Of a stretch of 64,000 nucleotides of DNA, positions 35,888-46,083 are shown piece after piece. Position 1 is the first letter of the stretch. The number at the start of each line of letters is the position of its first letter. The position numbers and the translations under genes are program-made. This stretch comes from Thermoanaerobacter wiegelii Rt8.B1 (GTDB lineage: Bacteria > Bacillota > Thermoanaerobacteria > Thermoanaerobacterales > Thermoanaerobacteraceae), in contig NC_015958.1 in assembly GCF_000147695.2 (NCBI RefSeq), positions 1,604,001 to 1,668,000 of the forward strand. The letters run 5' to 3'. The notes below the pieces were generated by a model, which was given only the letters and a program-made list of their open reading frames with translations, was not told where the DNA came from and did not search any database.

Positions 35888-37022
35888 CCCTTACAGGTAT
35901 AGAAATATAAATTTGAGTCCCTTTATTTTTAAAACTGCTTATTTCAAATTTGCCATTTAAAATTTCTACTCTTTCCTTCATGCCCATTAGACCATATCCT
36001 TGCCCAATATTTTCTTTATCAAATCCAGTGCCATCGTCTTTGATAATTATGCTGATAAATCGCATGCCAAATTCAAATTTAACAGAGGCATTTTTCGCCC
36101 TAGAATGCTTTTTTATATTTGTAAGAGCTTCTTGAATAACCCTAAAACAGGTTATCTCAATCTCAGGACTGAGTCTTTTATAATCTGATAAAACAGTAAA
36201 ATCAACAGCAATGCCCGTTTCTTCTGAAAAATTTTTTATATACCTTGAAAGAGCAGGAATAAGTCCTAAATCGTCAAGAGCTGAAGGTCTTAAATCGTAT
36301 ATTATTTTCCTCACTTCTTTCAACGACTGCTGCACTATATCTTTTAAATTTTTGAGCTCCACTTTCGCCTGTTCAACATCTTTAGTTATCAACCTTTCAC
36401 AAAGCTCAGACTTTAAAAGCACATTTGCCATAGCTTGTGCGGGACCATCGTGAATTTCCCTTGCAATTCTTTTTCTTTCTTCTTCTTGAGCCTCAATAAT
36501 TTTTACGCTCAAAGCTTGCTTGTCCTTTAACTGTTCAAACCGCATATTCATTTCTTTCAAATCACTGTTTAAATAATTAAGAGCTATATTAATTTGTGAT
36601 GCAAGTTTTTCAGCTTTTTCTATAATGGCTTTGGTATCCAAAAGTTTCCTTTCTAATTCATTCCTTTTTTCAATTAATTCTTTTTCCTCCCGTCTTTTTA
36701 ATGCCAACTCTATTTGTGCTTCTTTTGCCTCTTCATAGGCTTCTTTTATAGCTTGCTCAGAGAGGTGGCCAAATTGTTTGCTTACGAATGCCAGCTTTAA
36801 CCTGCACTTTTTTTCTCTTCTCTCACACAGTTCTACTTCTTTTATCACATTTACAACTTGGACTTTTAGCTCTTCTAATTGCCCTTCTAACTTTCTCGCT
36901 TCTTCTTTTGCTTTTTCTAAAATATCAAAAATTTGCTCCTTGCTGTTTTCAATCACTTCAATAGTTTTTTCTACGATATTATCTAATCGCTTTTTATAAG
37001 CAACTTCCATGTTAAGACTCAT
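35856..37022 (-). CDS. degS: DegS-like sensor histidine kinase
   Basis: Soluble histidine kinase of the HisKA_3 type, about 388 residues. It starts with MSLNMEVAYKKRLDN after CAGGAGG. A long coiled-coil sensor domain (about 10-170) leads to the phospho-acceptor helix EEERKRIAREIHDGPAQAMAN (histidine in EIHD), and a HATPase domain with IKKHSRAKNASV, DDGTGFD and GYGLMGMKERVEIL. No membrane segment, as in Bacillus DegS. Confidence 0.92.
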   Translation of the reverse strand: MSLNMEVAYKKRLDNIVEKTIEVIENSKEQIFDILEKAKEEARKLEGQLEELKVQVVNVIKEVELCERREKKCRLKLAFVSKQFGHLSEQAIKEAYEEAKEAQIELALKRREEKELIEKRNELERKLLDTKAIIEKAEKLASQINIALNYLNSDLKEMNMRFEQLKDKQALSVKIIEAQEEERKRIAREIHDGPAQAMANVLLKSELCERLITKDVEQAKVELKNLKDIVQQSLKEVRKIIYDLRPSALDDLGLIPALSRYIKNFSEETGIAVDFTVLSDYKRLSPEIEITCFRVIQEALTNIKKHSRAKNASVKFEFGMRFISIIIKDDGTGFDKENIGQGYGLMGMKERVEILNGKFEISSFKNKGTQIYISIPVRGVEDDQIISG

Positions 37023-37158
37023 GTATTTCACCTCCTGAGCCTCACTTCTTTTATAATTCGACAAAGAACAAAAAAATCCTGCATTTTAAAGAAAAAATTG
37101 CTAAGGTAAAGAAAAAAAGCAAAAAAAATACCCTTCTCGGGTAATCTTTATCTTTAAT

Positions 37159-37234
37159 TGGTGGAGATGAGGAGATTCGAACTCCTGACCCCCTGCTTGC
37201 AAGGCAGGTGCTCTCCCAACTGAGCTACACCCCC
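37159..37234 (-). tRNA. tRNA-Ala (anticodon TGC), CCA encoded
   Basis: Complete cloverleaf on the minus strand: GGGGGTG acceptor, D arm GCTCAGTTGGGAGAGC, anticodon stem CCTGC around CTTGCAA, T arm AGGAGTTCGAATCTCCT, 3' ACCA. It stands alone between degS and yunB. Confidence 0.96.
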
Positions 37235-37283
37235 ACATATCACACGTTTTTTATTATACCACATCCTTTTAAAAATTCAATAG

Positions 37284-37979
37284 CTATTTTTGTATTTCTA
37301 CTTTTGAATTTGGTGATTGAGGTACAGGAATCGTAAATTTGTCGCCATTTACATCCACATAGCTGGCAGGCACATCTCCTACTATTATACTTTCTGCTAT
37401 TGGCATGTGAAGTGTAACTGCTACTTTATCTGATGCTAATGGTGCAATTATGCGTATTGTAGTTTGTATGTCTAAATATATTCTATGCCTTGTCTGATTT
37501 ATCCCTGCAGGTTCAAACTCTGAACTAAAATCCACATCCACTGCTCCCACAGGCAAAAGCCCAATTTTTATTTTAGGTCCTACATTTGCAAATAAATCAC
37601 TGGAAAACACAGAACCTAAGGGAATTTTGGCATGCAAAGGTCCTATATTGTTTAAATTTTCCTTGACTTCTTTTGTTATCTTGGCAGCTAAAAGATTCAT
37701 CTCAATAGTATTTGCTTGAAGCATAGATACCTTGCCATTGTTATCAGTTCTCACATAGATTAAATCTTTATACTCTATTCCTTTTAACACTTTTTCATTT
37801 ATAGCATCATTTATAGTATTTACAGCTGTTTCTTTTGCTAAAGTTTCACTTACTGCTATAATAGCCGGTTTTAATCGATATTCTGTAAAATAGTATAAAA
37901 TCACAAATAAAACAACTATGTAAATCAAATATATGTAAAACGAATTAACGCGCCTCAGTCCCCATTTTTTCCTTTTCAA
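37284..37979 (-). CDS. yunB: Sporulation protein YunB
   Basis: About 231 residues. A TTG start follows GGAGGTG; a basic N-terminus and one membrane segment (FYIYLIYIVVLFVILYYF) come first, then the family region: AKETAVNTINDAINEKV, LQANTIEMNLLAAKIT, PLGSVFSSDLFANVGPKIKIGLLPVGAVDVDF and AGINQTRHRIYLDI. Length and motifs fit YunB, a protein made in the mother cell and needed for normal spores in Bacillus. Its ribosome site lies within an inverted repeat. Confidence 0.93.
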   Translation of the reverse strand: MKRKKWGLRRVNSFYIYLIYIVVLFVILYYFTEYRLKPAIIAVSETLAKETAVNTINDAINEKVLKGIEYKDLIYVRTDNNGKVSMLQANTIEMNLLAAKITKEVKENLNNIGPLHAKIPLGSVFSSDLFANVGPKIKIGLLPVGAVDVDFSSEFEPAGINQTRHRIYLDIQTTIRIIAPLASDKVAVTLHMPIAESIIVGDVPASYVDVNGDKFTIPVPQSPNSKVEIQK

Positions 37980-37981
37980 GC

Positions 37982-38021
37982 AAAACACCTCCCCTATATT
38001 TTATGTTAGAGGAGGTGTTTT
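37982..38021 (-). promoter_or_regulatory. Inverted repeat holding the yunB ribosome-binding site
   Basis: AAAACACCTCC and GGAGGTGTTTT form an 11-base perfect stem with an 18-base loop, just after the DUF523 stop codon. The downstream arm, on the minus strand, contains the yunB GGAGGTG. It could be a weak terminator for the upstream gene or hide the yunB site in read-through RNA. Confidence 0.65.
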
Positions 38022-38023
38022 GG

Positions 38024-38458
38024 TTACTCATTTTTTATTTTTTTATAAAAATCATGTTCTGTCATAACAGATATCCCATTTTCCTTTAAAATCCTTGTGG
38101 TAATTCCATTTCCATCTATCAAATTTCCTGAAAAAGTGCCATCGTAAATTTCTCCACAGCCGCAAGAAGGGCTTTTAGCCTTAAAAATTGCCTCATTTAT
38201 CTTGTACATTTTAGCAATTTTTAAAGTCTCATAGGCTCCTCTATAGAAATTTTCTGTAACCTCTTCTCCTTCAATGTTAAAAACCTTATCACCTTTTATC
38301 TCAGAGGGTAAACGCGGAGTTGGAAGTCCACCTAATTGCTCAGGACAAACTAAAATAGCCTTCCCTTCTTCTACTAATCTTTTTATTTCTTCTTTTTCAT
38401 TGTTTCCCCCATCGTATTTACAGTTAACTCCGGCAAGACAAGCACTTACCAAATACAT
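38024..38458 (-). CDS. DUF523 family protein
   Basis: 144 residues, full length for the family. Conserved elements: an N-terminal VSACLAGVNCKYDG with two cysteines, VCPEQLGGLPTPRLPSEI, and AIFKAKSPSCGCGEIYDG with three more cysteines. The pattern suggests metal or cluster binding, but no function is established. It lies between mutS2 and yunB, 11 bases after mutS2 in the reverse orientation order (mutS2 ends downstream). Confidence 0.9.
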   Translation of the reverse strand: MYLVSACLAGVNCKYDGGNNEKEEIKRLVEEGKAILVCPEQLGGLPTPRLPSEIKGDKVFNIEGEEVTENFYRGAYETLKIAKMYKINEAIFKAKSPSCGCGEIYDGTFSGNLIDGNGITTRILKENGISVMTEHDFYKKIKNE

Positions 38459-38469
38459 TTTACCATCCC

Positions 38470-40845
38470 CTATTTATCAGCTAATTCTACTATAGTAACG
38501 CCGTCTCCTCCTTCACCGTATTTACCTAATCTAAAAGATTTAACATGCTTATTGCTTCTTAAAAATTGTGATATCCCTGTCCTTAACACCCCTGTACCAC
38601 GTCCGTGAATAATTGTCACCTCCTTAAGTCCGGCTAAATAAGCATCGTCTATATATTTTTCCACCTCTAATAAAGCATCGTCAAGGTTTTTACCTCTTAC
38701 ATCTATGGAAGTGCTTATAGATTGAGACTTTTCGTGTACAAATTTGCTGTAGCCTTTTTTTACTTCCTCATCTTCTTTCTCCTCTGCTACCCTCAAATTA
38801 CTTATATGAACTGTCATCTTTAAAATTCCTGCCTGTATTTCTACATTTCCCGATTTGTCAGGAAGAGAAAGTACAATCCCATTTTGGTCCAAAGGTACTA
38901 TATAGACTGTCTGTCCCTCTTTTAAATTATCAGGGATTCTGCTGTAGTGAGCCTCTTTAGGTTTTAAAACTTCTTCTTCTAATTCTTCTAAATTTTTCTT
39001 TAATTCTTCTCTTACTTCTTGTATTATCCTGTCTTTATTTTGTGTGCTTTCTTTTGCCTCTTTTATTTTTTTAATTATTTCCTCGGCGGTAAATTTCGCC
39101 TCTTGTATTATTTTTCTCGCCTTTTCTTTCGCCTCTTTTAATATTTTATCCCTTTCACTTTGCAATTTTTTCTTTTCTTTTTCTAATTCCTCTTTTAAAA
39201 TTTCTACATCTTTCTTTAAAAAAGCTATTTCTTGATTTGCCTTTTCCAATTCCCTTCTTTTACTTTCGACGTCTGCAATTATGTCTTCAAATTTTAAAGC
39301 TTCTCCTGAAATATACTTTCTCGCATTTTCTATTATTTGCTGAGGAAGTCCTAATCTCTTGGATATTTCAAAGGCATTGCTTTTGCCAGGAAGGCCTATT
39401 ATAAGTTTATAGGTAGGCTTTAAAGTTTCAACATCAAATTCCACACTGGCATTTTCTACTCCTGGTGCTTTTAAGGCATACTGCTTTAGCTCACTATAAT
39501 GGGTAGTAGCTATTGTCTTCGCACCAATCTTATGCAAGGTATCAAGAATACTCATAGCCAAAGCAGCACCTTCTATAGGGTCTGTACCTGCCCCTAATTC
39601 ATCTAACAAAACAAGGCAATTTTTGTTTACTTTTTGGAGTATACTTACAATATTCGTCATATGAGAAGAAAAAGTGCTTAAGCTTTGTTCAATACTCTGC
39701 TCATCTCCTATATCCACAAAAACTTCCTCAAATATTGAAACCTGTGACCTTTCTTCCGCAGGAATATTAAGCCCCGCCATTGCCATTAAAGTTAAAAGTC
39801 CCACTGTTTTTAAAGTTACAGTTTTCCCACCTGTATTAGGGCCAGTAATGACTAAAGTATTAAATTGGTCTCCTATATATATATCTATAGGGACAATTAC
39901 TTCCTGATTTATGAGAGGATGCCTTGCTTTTTTTAAATTAATATATCCCATTGTGTTTAGCTCTGGCCTTACGGCTTTTAGCTTTAAAGAATATTTAGCC
40001 TTAGCAAATATAAAATCTAAGTCTGAAACTATTTCAATGTCATCAAATAAAATTTGTGAATACTTTTTGACCTCTTGAGAAAGCTCAAGAAGTATCCTCT
40101 GTATCTCTTGTCTTTCTTTTAGTTCCACTTGTCTCAATTCGTTGTTTAAGTCAACCACTTGCATAGGTTCAATAAAAAGAGTAGCACCACTGGAGGATTG
40201 GTCGTGGACGATACCTTTAAAAGTGCTGCGATATTCTTGTTTTACAGGTACAACATATCTTCCCTGTCTTACAGTTATAATAGGCTCTTGCAATTCTTTT
40301 TGACGGGTAGAAATTATCGAATTCAATGTCGCTCTTATTTTTTCATTTATGCTTGATTTCTGCCTTCTTAAAGATTTAAGCATTGGAGAAGCATCATCTG
40401 CTATTTCATCTTCTGAAATTATTATATTTTCAATCCTTTTTTCCAAATCTTTTATTGGTAAAACTTTTTTATCGTATTCTTTTAACCTTACAAATCTATC
40501 ACTTTCTTGAAGATTTTTAAAATAGCCTTTTATTTGGCTTACCAAGTTAAGAAATTTCTTTATCTTTAAAAGCTCTTGGTTATAAAGCACGGAATCTATT
40601 TGTGCTTTTTTTATATAATCCCTTATGTCCTCAAAAGCAAAAGAAATACCTCCATAGGAGGAAATAAAGCTAATTGCCTCATTCAGTAAATCTAATTCCC
40701 TCTCTATTTCCTCTATGTCTTTTTTTATGACAATATTTGAAGCTTTTTGTTTGCCTAAATCCGAATCACAATATCCAACAATAAACTCCACTATCTTGTC
40801 AAATTCAAGACTTTTTATTGCTCTACTATTAATTCCTCTCACCAT
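38470..40845 (-). CDS. mutS2: Endonuclease MutS2 (ribosome-rescue/anti-recombination ATPase)
   Basis: 791 residues. MutS-like core without mismatch-binding domain; Walker A GPNTGGKTVTLKT, Walker B LVLLDELGAGTDPIEGA, then THYSELK. A long coiled coil (about 515-640) is followed by a KOW-like part and a C-terminal Smr nuclease domain (DVRGKNLDDALLEVEKYI, IIHGRGTGVLR). MutS2 is known to limit recombination and, in Bacillus, to split collided ribosomes. Its ATG overlaps the U32 gene's stop codon. Confidence 0.95.
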   Translation of the reverse strand: MVRGINSRAIKSLEFDKIVEFIVGYCDSDLGKQKASNIVIKKDIEEIERELDLLNEAISFISSYGGISFAFEDIRDYIKKAQIDSVLYNQELLKIKKFLNLVSQIKGYFKNLQESDRFVRLKEYDKKVLPIKDLEKRIENIIISEDEIADDASPMLKSLRRQKSSINEKIRATLNSIISTRQKELQEPIITVRQGRYVVPVKQEYRSTFKGIVHDQSSSGATLFIEPMQVVDLNNELRQVELKERQEIQRILLELSQEVKKYSQILFDDIEIVSDLDFIFAKAKYSLKLKAVRPELNTMGYINLKKARHPLINQEVIVPIDIYIGDQFNTLVITGPNTGGKTVTLKTVGLLTLMAMAGLNIPAEERSQVSIFEEVFVDIGDEQSIEQSLSTFSSHMTNIVSILQKVNKNCLVLLDELGAGTDPIEGAALAMSILDTLHKIGAKTIATTHYSELKQYALKAPGVENASVEFDVETLKPTYKLIIGLPGKSNAFEISKRLGLPQQIIENARKYISGEALKFEDIIADVESKRRELEKANQEIAFLKKDVEILKEELEKEKKKLQSERDKILKEAKEKARKIIQEAKFTAEEIIKKIKEAKESTQNKDRIIQEVREELKKNLEELEEEVLKPKEAHYSRIPDNLKEGQTVYIVPLDQNGIVLSLPDKSGNVEIQAGILKMTVHISNLRVAEEKEDEEVKKGYSKFVHEKSQSISTSIDVRGKNLDDALLEVEKYIDDAYLAGLKEVTIIHGRGTGVLRTGISQFLRSNKHVKSFRLGKYGEGGDGVTIVELADK

Positions 40846-43196
40846 CACAAAACTCCTCTGTAAAAATGTCCTTTTGTATATTTTCCTTCTAAAATTTCAA
40901 TTTCATTCCCTTTTAAAGCTTCAATATGCATTTTTAAAACTTTCTCTATTTCTTCATCTTCTTCTATTGTATCATGTATCCTCAAAAAAGAAAGTCCAGC
41001 TTGTTTAAGCTCCTTTATGCTTAACATTAAAAGCACATCTGCGTTTAAAATCTGCATCCTGCAAAAACCATTGCTTTTAAGAGGCATTAATTTGCCTTTT
41101 CTGTCTTTTAGAAAATAATAACCTTTTTCACACCTTTCTCTGTCACAGCCTACTAAATTTCTTATTGGACAATATTCCATTGTCATAAGAGGCAGTCTAC
41201 CATATATTAAAGCTTCAAATTTTACATCACTTCTTTTGGCAATATCTTTAATCTGCTCCAGCGTAAGTTCATAAGATAAAGTCACAGCGTAAGGTTTAAA
41301 GTAATCTACAGCTAAATTGTTGAAAATATTCAAAGGATAATCTATAAATATCTCAAAGTCATAATTTTTTGCAATATGATAAAGCCCTAAATTTGAAACC
41401 AAAATTTTGTTTATCCCCATATCTTGTAAAAATTCTAATTGAGGCTTTATTCTTTTTATCTCTTCCCTCAATATAGAAGGGAAAGCAGCTATAACCGTTG
41501 TCTTTGAATCTTTTGTCAGTTCTAAACCTTTTTTTAAAAGTTTTATATCAAGCTTGTAATTGAAATAGACGTATTCTATACCCAATTGGCTGGCTATCTT
41601 CAAGTGCTCAACTTTATCAGTATAAAAAGTTAAACTTACTTCTTCCTTTTTCTCCTTGAAAGAAGGCAGAATAAAAAAGGTATGCTTTTCTTCTCTTTTA
41701 TAATAGTCTAACTTTCTCTTTTCTAACATTTCTATTGCTTTTCTTCGCGCCTCTTTTATTCCCTTTACAGACATGTAAAGGCCTTTTTCAACTACTACCT
41801 CTATTTCTTCTACGTAGAAGGCTGTATCATTTATTTGAGTAAGTTTATCCTTCAAAAAATCTTCATCAATAGAAACTTTTTCTGCTATCTGACTTATTTC
41901 ATCACTATAAGCTTCTACTGTACGAATTCCTTCTTGTATCTTTATATACAAAGGTTTGCCTTTTTTTAACTCCGCATAAATTTTTATAGGAATCTTCTTG
42001 GAAGGTAAGTTTTTCAGCTTGTCATTTAACAATGCATCATAAGTTTTATTTAATATTTCTCCTTCTTTTACATAAAACTTAAGGGGTAGTTCTATTATGT
42101 CTCCTTCATAAGCTCTATCTACCTTCTTCCCATTTTTAAATATTATTTCAACTTTTTGTCCTTTTTCTCCTTTTTCATCAGAAATTCCATCACCTTTTGC
42201 GATATCCCTTAAAAGCCTCAGTTTTGAAGTTTTTGAAGTTACACTTATCACTTCTGCAGCAGCAACTCCCGTGTTTTTAGGGGAAATATAACTCATTTTA
42301 GAGGGTTTAACTCCAAAAAGATAGCCAGTAGAAAATCCTCTATTAAAAATTCGAGACATCTCTTCTATAGCTTTACCTGAATCAAAAGCTTTGCTCTCAT
42401 AAAAACTGTCAATAGCTTCTCTGTAGGCTTTTACAACCGAAGCGACGTACTCGGCATTTTTCATCCTACCTTCTATTTTAAAAGAAGTGATTCCCGCCTC
42501 AATGAGTTTTGGTATATGTTCTATAGTACATAAATCCGCCATACTCAAAAGGTGTAAATCCTTTTCTAAAACTTTTCCCTCTTTATCTACAAGAGAATAC
42601 TTTAAACGGCAGGGTTGTGCACATCTTCCCCTGTTTCCGCTTCTTCCTCCTAGTATACTACTCATAAAGCACTGTCCGGAATAACTGACGCAGAGAGCTC
42701 CATGAACAAAAACTTCTATTTCAATGTTAGAATTTTGAACTATATCCTTTATTTCCTTTAATGTAAGCTCTCTTGATAAAATAACCCGTGAAACTCCCTT
42801 TTGAGCTAATTCTTGTACTCCTTCTAAATTATGAACTGTCATTTGAGTACTGGCATGAACTTTTAAATCAGGATAATTTTCTCGTAAAAACTTTAATACT
42901 CCCATATCCTGCACTATAACTGCATCAACACCTATAGAATACAAAAAATCTAAATAGTTCACCAGCTTTTCAAATTCTTCATTCGCTACAAGGGTATTTA
43001 CAGTAACGTATACCTTGACATCTCTTAAATGGCAGAATTCTACAGCAGATTTTAAATCATCATAGTCAAAATTGGTTGCATAAGCTCTTGCACCAAAATT
43101 TTTTCCTCCTAGATACACTGCATCGCATCCTGCATTAACTGCACTCGTTAAAGCCTCATAATCTCCTGCTGGAGCTAATAATTCAACTTTTTTCAT
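40845..43196 (-). CDS. U32 family peptidase (collagenase-like) with DUF3656
   Basis: 783 residues from [16 protein letters not shown], preceded by AAAGGTGATTGG. The U32 signature is intact: [40 protein letters not shown]-type region near residue 170-205 (cysteines CAQPCR), and [16 protein letters not shown]. The C-terminal half contains the long extension with [22 protein letters not shown]. Related bacterial U32 proteins act in RNA modification (RlhA, TrhP) rather than proteolysis, so the peptidase name may mislead. Confidence 0.9.
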   Translation of the reverse strand: [783 protein letters not shown]

Positions 43197-43206
43197 CCAA
43201 TCACCT

Positions 43207-43581
43207 TTACTTTTCTTCATCAAAAGTTTCTATAAACTGCCGAAACTCTTCCTCTGTCTCTAAAAGCTGTTGTTTAGTTTTAGTAAGCTCCTCCTCTAAT
43301 TGTTTTATATAGCGATTTTTTTCTTCTAATTCTGCTTTTAAAGAAAGCAATTCCTTTTTGATAGCATTATTTTCTTCTTTTGCAATAAAAAGTTCATCTG
43401 CAATATTTAAAGACGACAAAAGTAGTAGTTGCATTTGTGATAACTTTTCGTAGTTTTGGAGCAATTCTTTAATTACATTGTCTACATAATTGGCAAGTTT
43501 TATTACATGCTCTTCAGGATAATCAGATTTTAAAATATATTCATTCCCATTGATAATCACGGTAACTTTATTTAACTCCAC
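43207..43581 (-). CDS. zapA: Cell division protein ZapA
   Basis: FtsZ-ring stabilising protein, 124 residues. The N-terminal globular part (KVTVIINGNEYILKSDYPEEHVIKLANYVDNVI) matches ZapA, then ALLSSLNIADELF-like helix, then a C-terminal coiled coil with heptads (ELEEKNRYIKQLEEELTK). In Clostridia zapA commonly precedes a U32 peptidase and mutS2, as here, and follows pheT. Confidence 0.9.
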   Translation of the reverse strand: MELNKVTVIINGNEYILKSDYPEEHVIKLANYVDNVIKELLQNYEKLSQMQLLLLSSLNIADELFIAKEENNAIKKELLSLKAELEEKNRYIKQLEEELTKTKQQLLETEEEFRQFIETFDEEK

Positions 43582-43661
43582 AAAAACATCCCCTTAATCT
43601 TTTGTTATTTTATTTACTTCTACATTAAAGTGCAATTTCCTTCTTAATTAAAATAAAAGAT

Positions 43662-43688
43662 AAAAAAGGCTGTAAAATAGCCTTTTTT
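43662..43688 (-). terminator. Terminator after pheT
   Basis: AAAAAAGGCT pairs with AGCCTTTTTT across a seven-base loop right after the pheT stop codon, with a T-run on the minus strand. Confidence 0.9.
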
Positions 43689-46071
43689 ATCTTAATTTGG
43701 CTCCTAATTTTTTGTCAAGAGCCTCTACAATGTTGTTGTGAATTACATTTACCTCTTCATCTGTCAAAGTCCTTTCATAAGACCTGTACCAGATAGAGAA
43801 AGCAACGCTTTTTTTGCCTTCAGGGATGTTAGGACCTTTATAGACGTCAAACAATTCGACTTTATCTATAAGTTTTCCTCCTGTTTCAAGTATAACTTTT
43901 TCCACATCTTTTACAAAAATATCTCTATCTACTAAAACTGCTATATCCCTTTCTACAGCTGGATACTTGGGAAGAGGCATGTACTTCTTTTCTACATTAG
44001 CATATTGTATTACTTTATCTAAGTTTATTTCTCCACCGTAGACTCTAACAGGTATGTCGTAATTTTCTAAAACATCAGGGTGTATCTCTCCAAATATACC
44101 TAATGTTTCGTCACCTAGGAGAATTTTTGCAGACCTTCCTGGATGATAGGAAGGATCTTCTGCCCTTACATATTCTACTCCTTTTATACCCATTACTTCA
44201 AAAAGTGCTTCTATTACTCCTTTTAATGAGTAAAAATCCACATCTTTCCCGTACATTCCTATTGCAATAGTCTTTATTTCCTGTGGTAATTCTTTTAAGG
44301 GTAATTCTTTTGGCATAAAGACTTTAGATATTTCAAAAACTTTGAAATCTTGTACTTTTCTACTATAGTTGGTATAAGCTACATTCAATATAAAAGGCAG
44401 TAGAGTAGTTCTCATAAGGCTTTGGTCTTCTCCCAAAGGATTTATAATTTTAACTGCTTTCCTCAATGGACTGTCTAAAGGCACATTGATTTTATCTAAG
44501 TCTTTGCTTCCCATAAAAGATATCGTAACTATTTCATTCAATCCGCAAGCCAACAGCACTTCTTTTATTTTTTCCTCTAATTCCTGTTCTTTTGTCATTG
44601 CCCCCAATGTCGTTTGAGCGTTTTTCATTAAGCTATCTTGTATGTTGTTGTATCCAAATAACCTCGCTATTTCTTCTGCAATGTCTGCCTCCATTGTCAC
44701 ATCTCTGCGAAAATGCGGAACTGTTATCTCAAGGTCATCGCCTTTTTGTAGAACTTTAAACTCTAAAGACTCCAATATTTCAATCATTTGATATGTCGGA
44801 AGCTCTGTGCCTAAAAATCTATTAATCCTGTGAGGATTTACAGTTAAAACTGTTTTTTCAATTGGCTTTGGATACTCGTCCACAAGCCCTTTTAAAACTG
44901 TACCACCACAGTATTTTTCCATAAGCTGTGCTGCTCTTTCACAAGCTAAAACTGTAATCTCTGGGTCTAAACCTTTTTCAAATCTTGAAGAAGCTTCACT
45001 TCTTAAACCCAATTTCTTAGAAGTATGCCTTATATTGCTTCCTTTAAAATTAGCACTTTCTATTAAAATATTTACAGTAGTGTCAGTTATCTCCGTATTT
45101 TCTCCTCCCATTACACCTGCCAAACCTATAGCTTTCTTCTCATCAGCAATAACCAACATTGAGCTGTCTAAAGTTCTCTCTTTTCCATCCAATGTAACTA
45201 ATTTTTCTCCTTCTTTTGCCCTTCTCACAATTATACGCTTGTTTTCAACTTTGTCCAAATCAAAAGCGTGTAAGGGCTGACCTAATTCTAACATCACATA
45301 GTTTGTAACATCCACCACGTTATTTATAGGTCTTATTCCCGCTTTCAAAAGACGCATCTGCATCCACATAGGAGAAGGACCTATCTTCACATTCTTAACG
45401 ACCCTTGCCACATATCTAAAGCATAAATCCGTAGCCTCAATAGTCACTTTTGCAGGATTTTGTTCTTCGCTTTCATTAACTTCTACCACTGGCATTTTAA
45501 ATTTTTTCTTAAAAGTCGCAGCTACCTCTCTCGCTATTCCTACCATTGACAAACAATCAGGTCTGTTGGGCGTTATCTCAAATTCCAATACATCGTCTTT
45601 TAGCTGAAGAGCTTCATTTATATCCATTCCTAATGGAAAAGGTGGTAATATAAAAATTCCGTTTCTTTGATATTCTGGCAGCAGGCTTTCATCAAGTCCT
45701 AGCTCTTCAGCAGAACACATCATGCCATTGGATTCTATTCCTCTTAATTTGCCTCTTTTTATCTTAACTCCTCCAGGAAGAGTTGCGCCATGAAGTGCTA
45801 CTGGTATGTAATCCCCCACTTTAATATTTTGTGCTCCGGTTACAATTTGTAGTTTTTCAGTGCCTACATCTACAATACCAACTAACAATTTATCAGCATT
45901 AGGGTGCTTTTCTAATGAAATAATTTTCCCTACCACCACATTTGAAATTTCTTTCCCATAACTTGTTATAGTCTCTACCTTTGACCCTGACATAGTAAGG
46001 CCTTCAGCAATAATTTTCGCATCTTCATCTATGTCAACAAACTCTTTCAACCACGAAAGTGACACTAACAT
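43687..46071 (-). CDS. pheT: Phenylalanine--tRNA ligase, beta subunit
   Basis: 794 residues, full length. Domains in order: N-terminal [14 protein letters not shown], tRNA-binding EMAP-like domain (about 40-150, [25 protein letters not shown]), B3/B4 editing domain ([25 protein letters not shown] and later), B5 domain, catalytic-like core, and C-terminal anticodon-binding domain ([18 protein letters not shown]). Twelve bases downstream of pheS. It forms a heterotetramer with PheS. Confidence 0.97.
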   Translation of the reverse strand: MLVSLSWLKEFVDIDEDAKIIAEGLTMSGSKVETITSYGKEISNVVVGKIISLEKHPNADKLLVGIVDVGTEKLQIVTGAQNIKVGDYIPVALHGATLPGGVKIKRGKLRGIESNGMMCSAEELGLDESLLPEYQRNGIFILPPFPLGMDINEALQLKDDVLEFEITPNRPDCLSMVGIAREVAATFKKKFKMPVVEVNESEEQNPAKVTIEATDLCFRYVARVVKNVKIGPSPMWMQMRLLKAGIRPINNVVDVTNYVMLELGQPLHAFDLDKVENKRIIVRRAKEGEKLVTLDGKERTLDSSMLVIADEKKAIGLAGVMGGENTEITDTTVNILIESANFKGSNIRHTSKKLGLRSEASSRFEKGLDPEITVLACERAAQLMEKYCGGTVLKGLVDEYPKPIEKTVLTVNPHRINRFLGTELPTYQMIEILESLEFKVLQKGDDLEITVPHFRRDVTMEADIAEEIARLFGYNNIQDSLMKNAQTTLGAMTKEQELEEKIKEVLLACGLNEIVTISFMGSKDLDKINVPLDSPLRKAVKIINPLGEDQSLMRTTLLPFILNVAYTNYSRKVQDFKVFEISKVFMPKELPLKELPQEIKTIAIGMYGKDVDFYSLKGVIEALFEVMGIKGVEYVRAEDPSYHPGRSAKILLGDETLGIFGEIHPDVLENYDIPVRVYGGEINLDKVIQYANVEKKYMPLPKYPAVERDIAVLVDRDIFVKDVEKVILETGGKLIDKVELFDVYKGPNIPEGKKSVAFSIWYRSYERTLTDEEVNVIHNNIVEALDKKLGAKLR

Positions 46072-46083
46072 ACGACCACCCCT

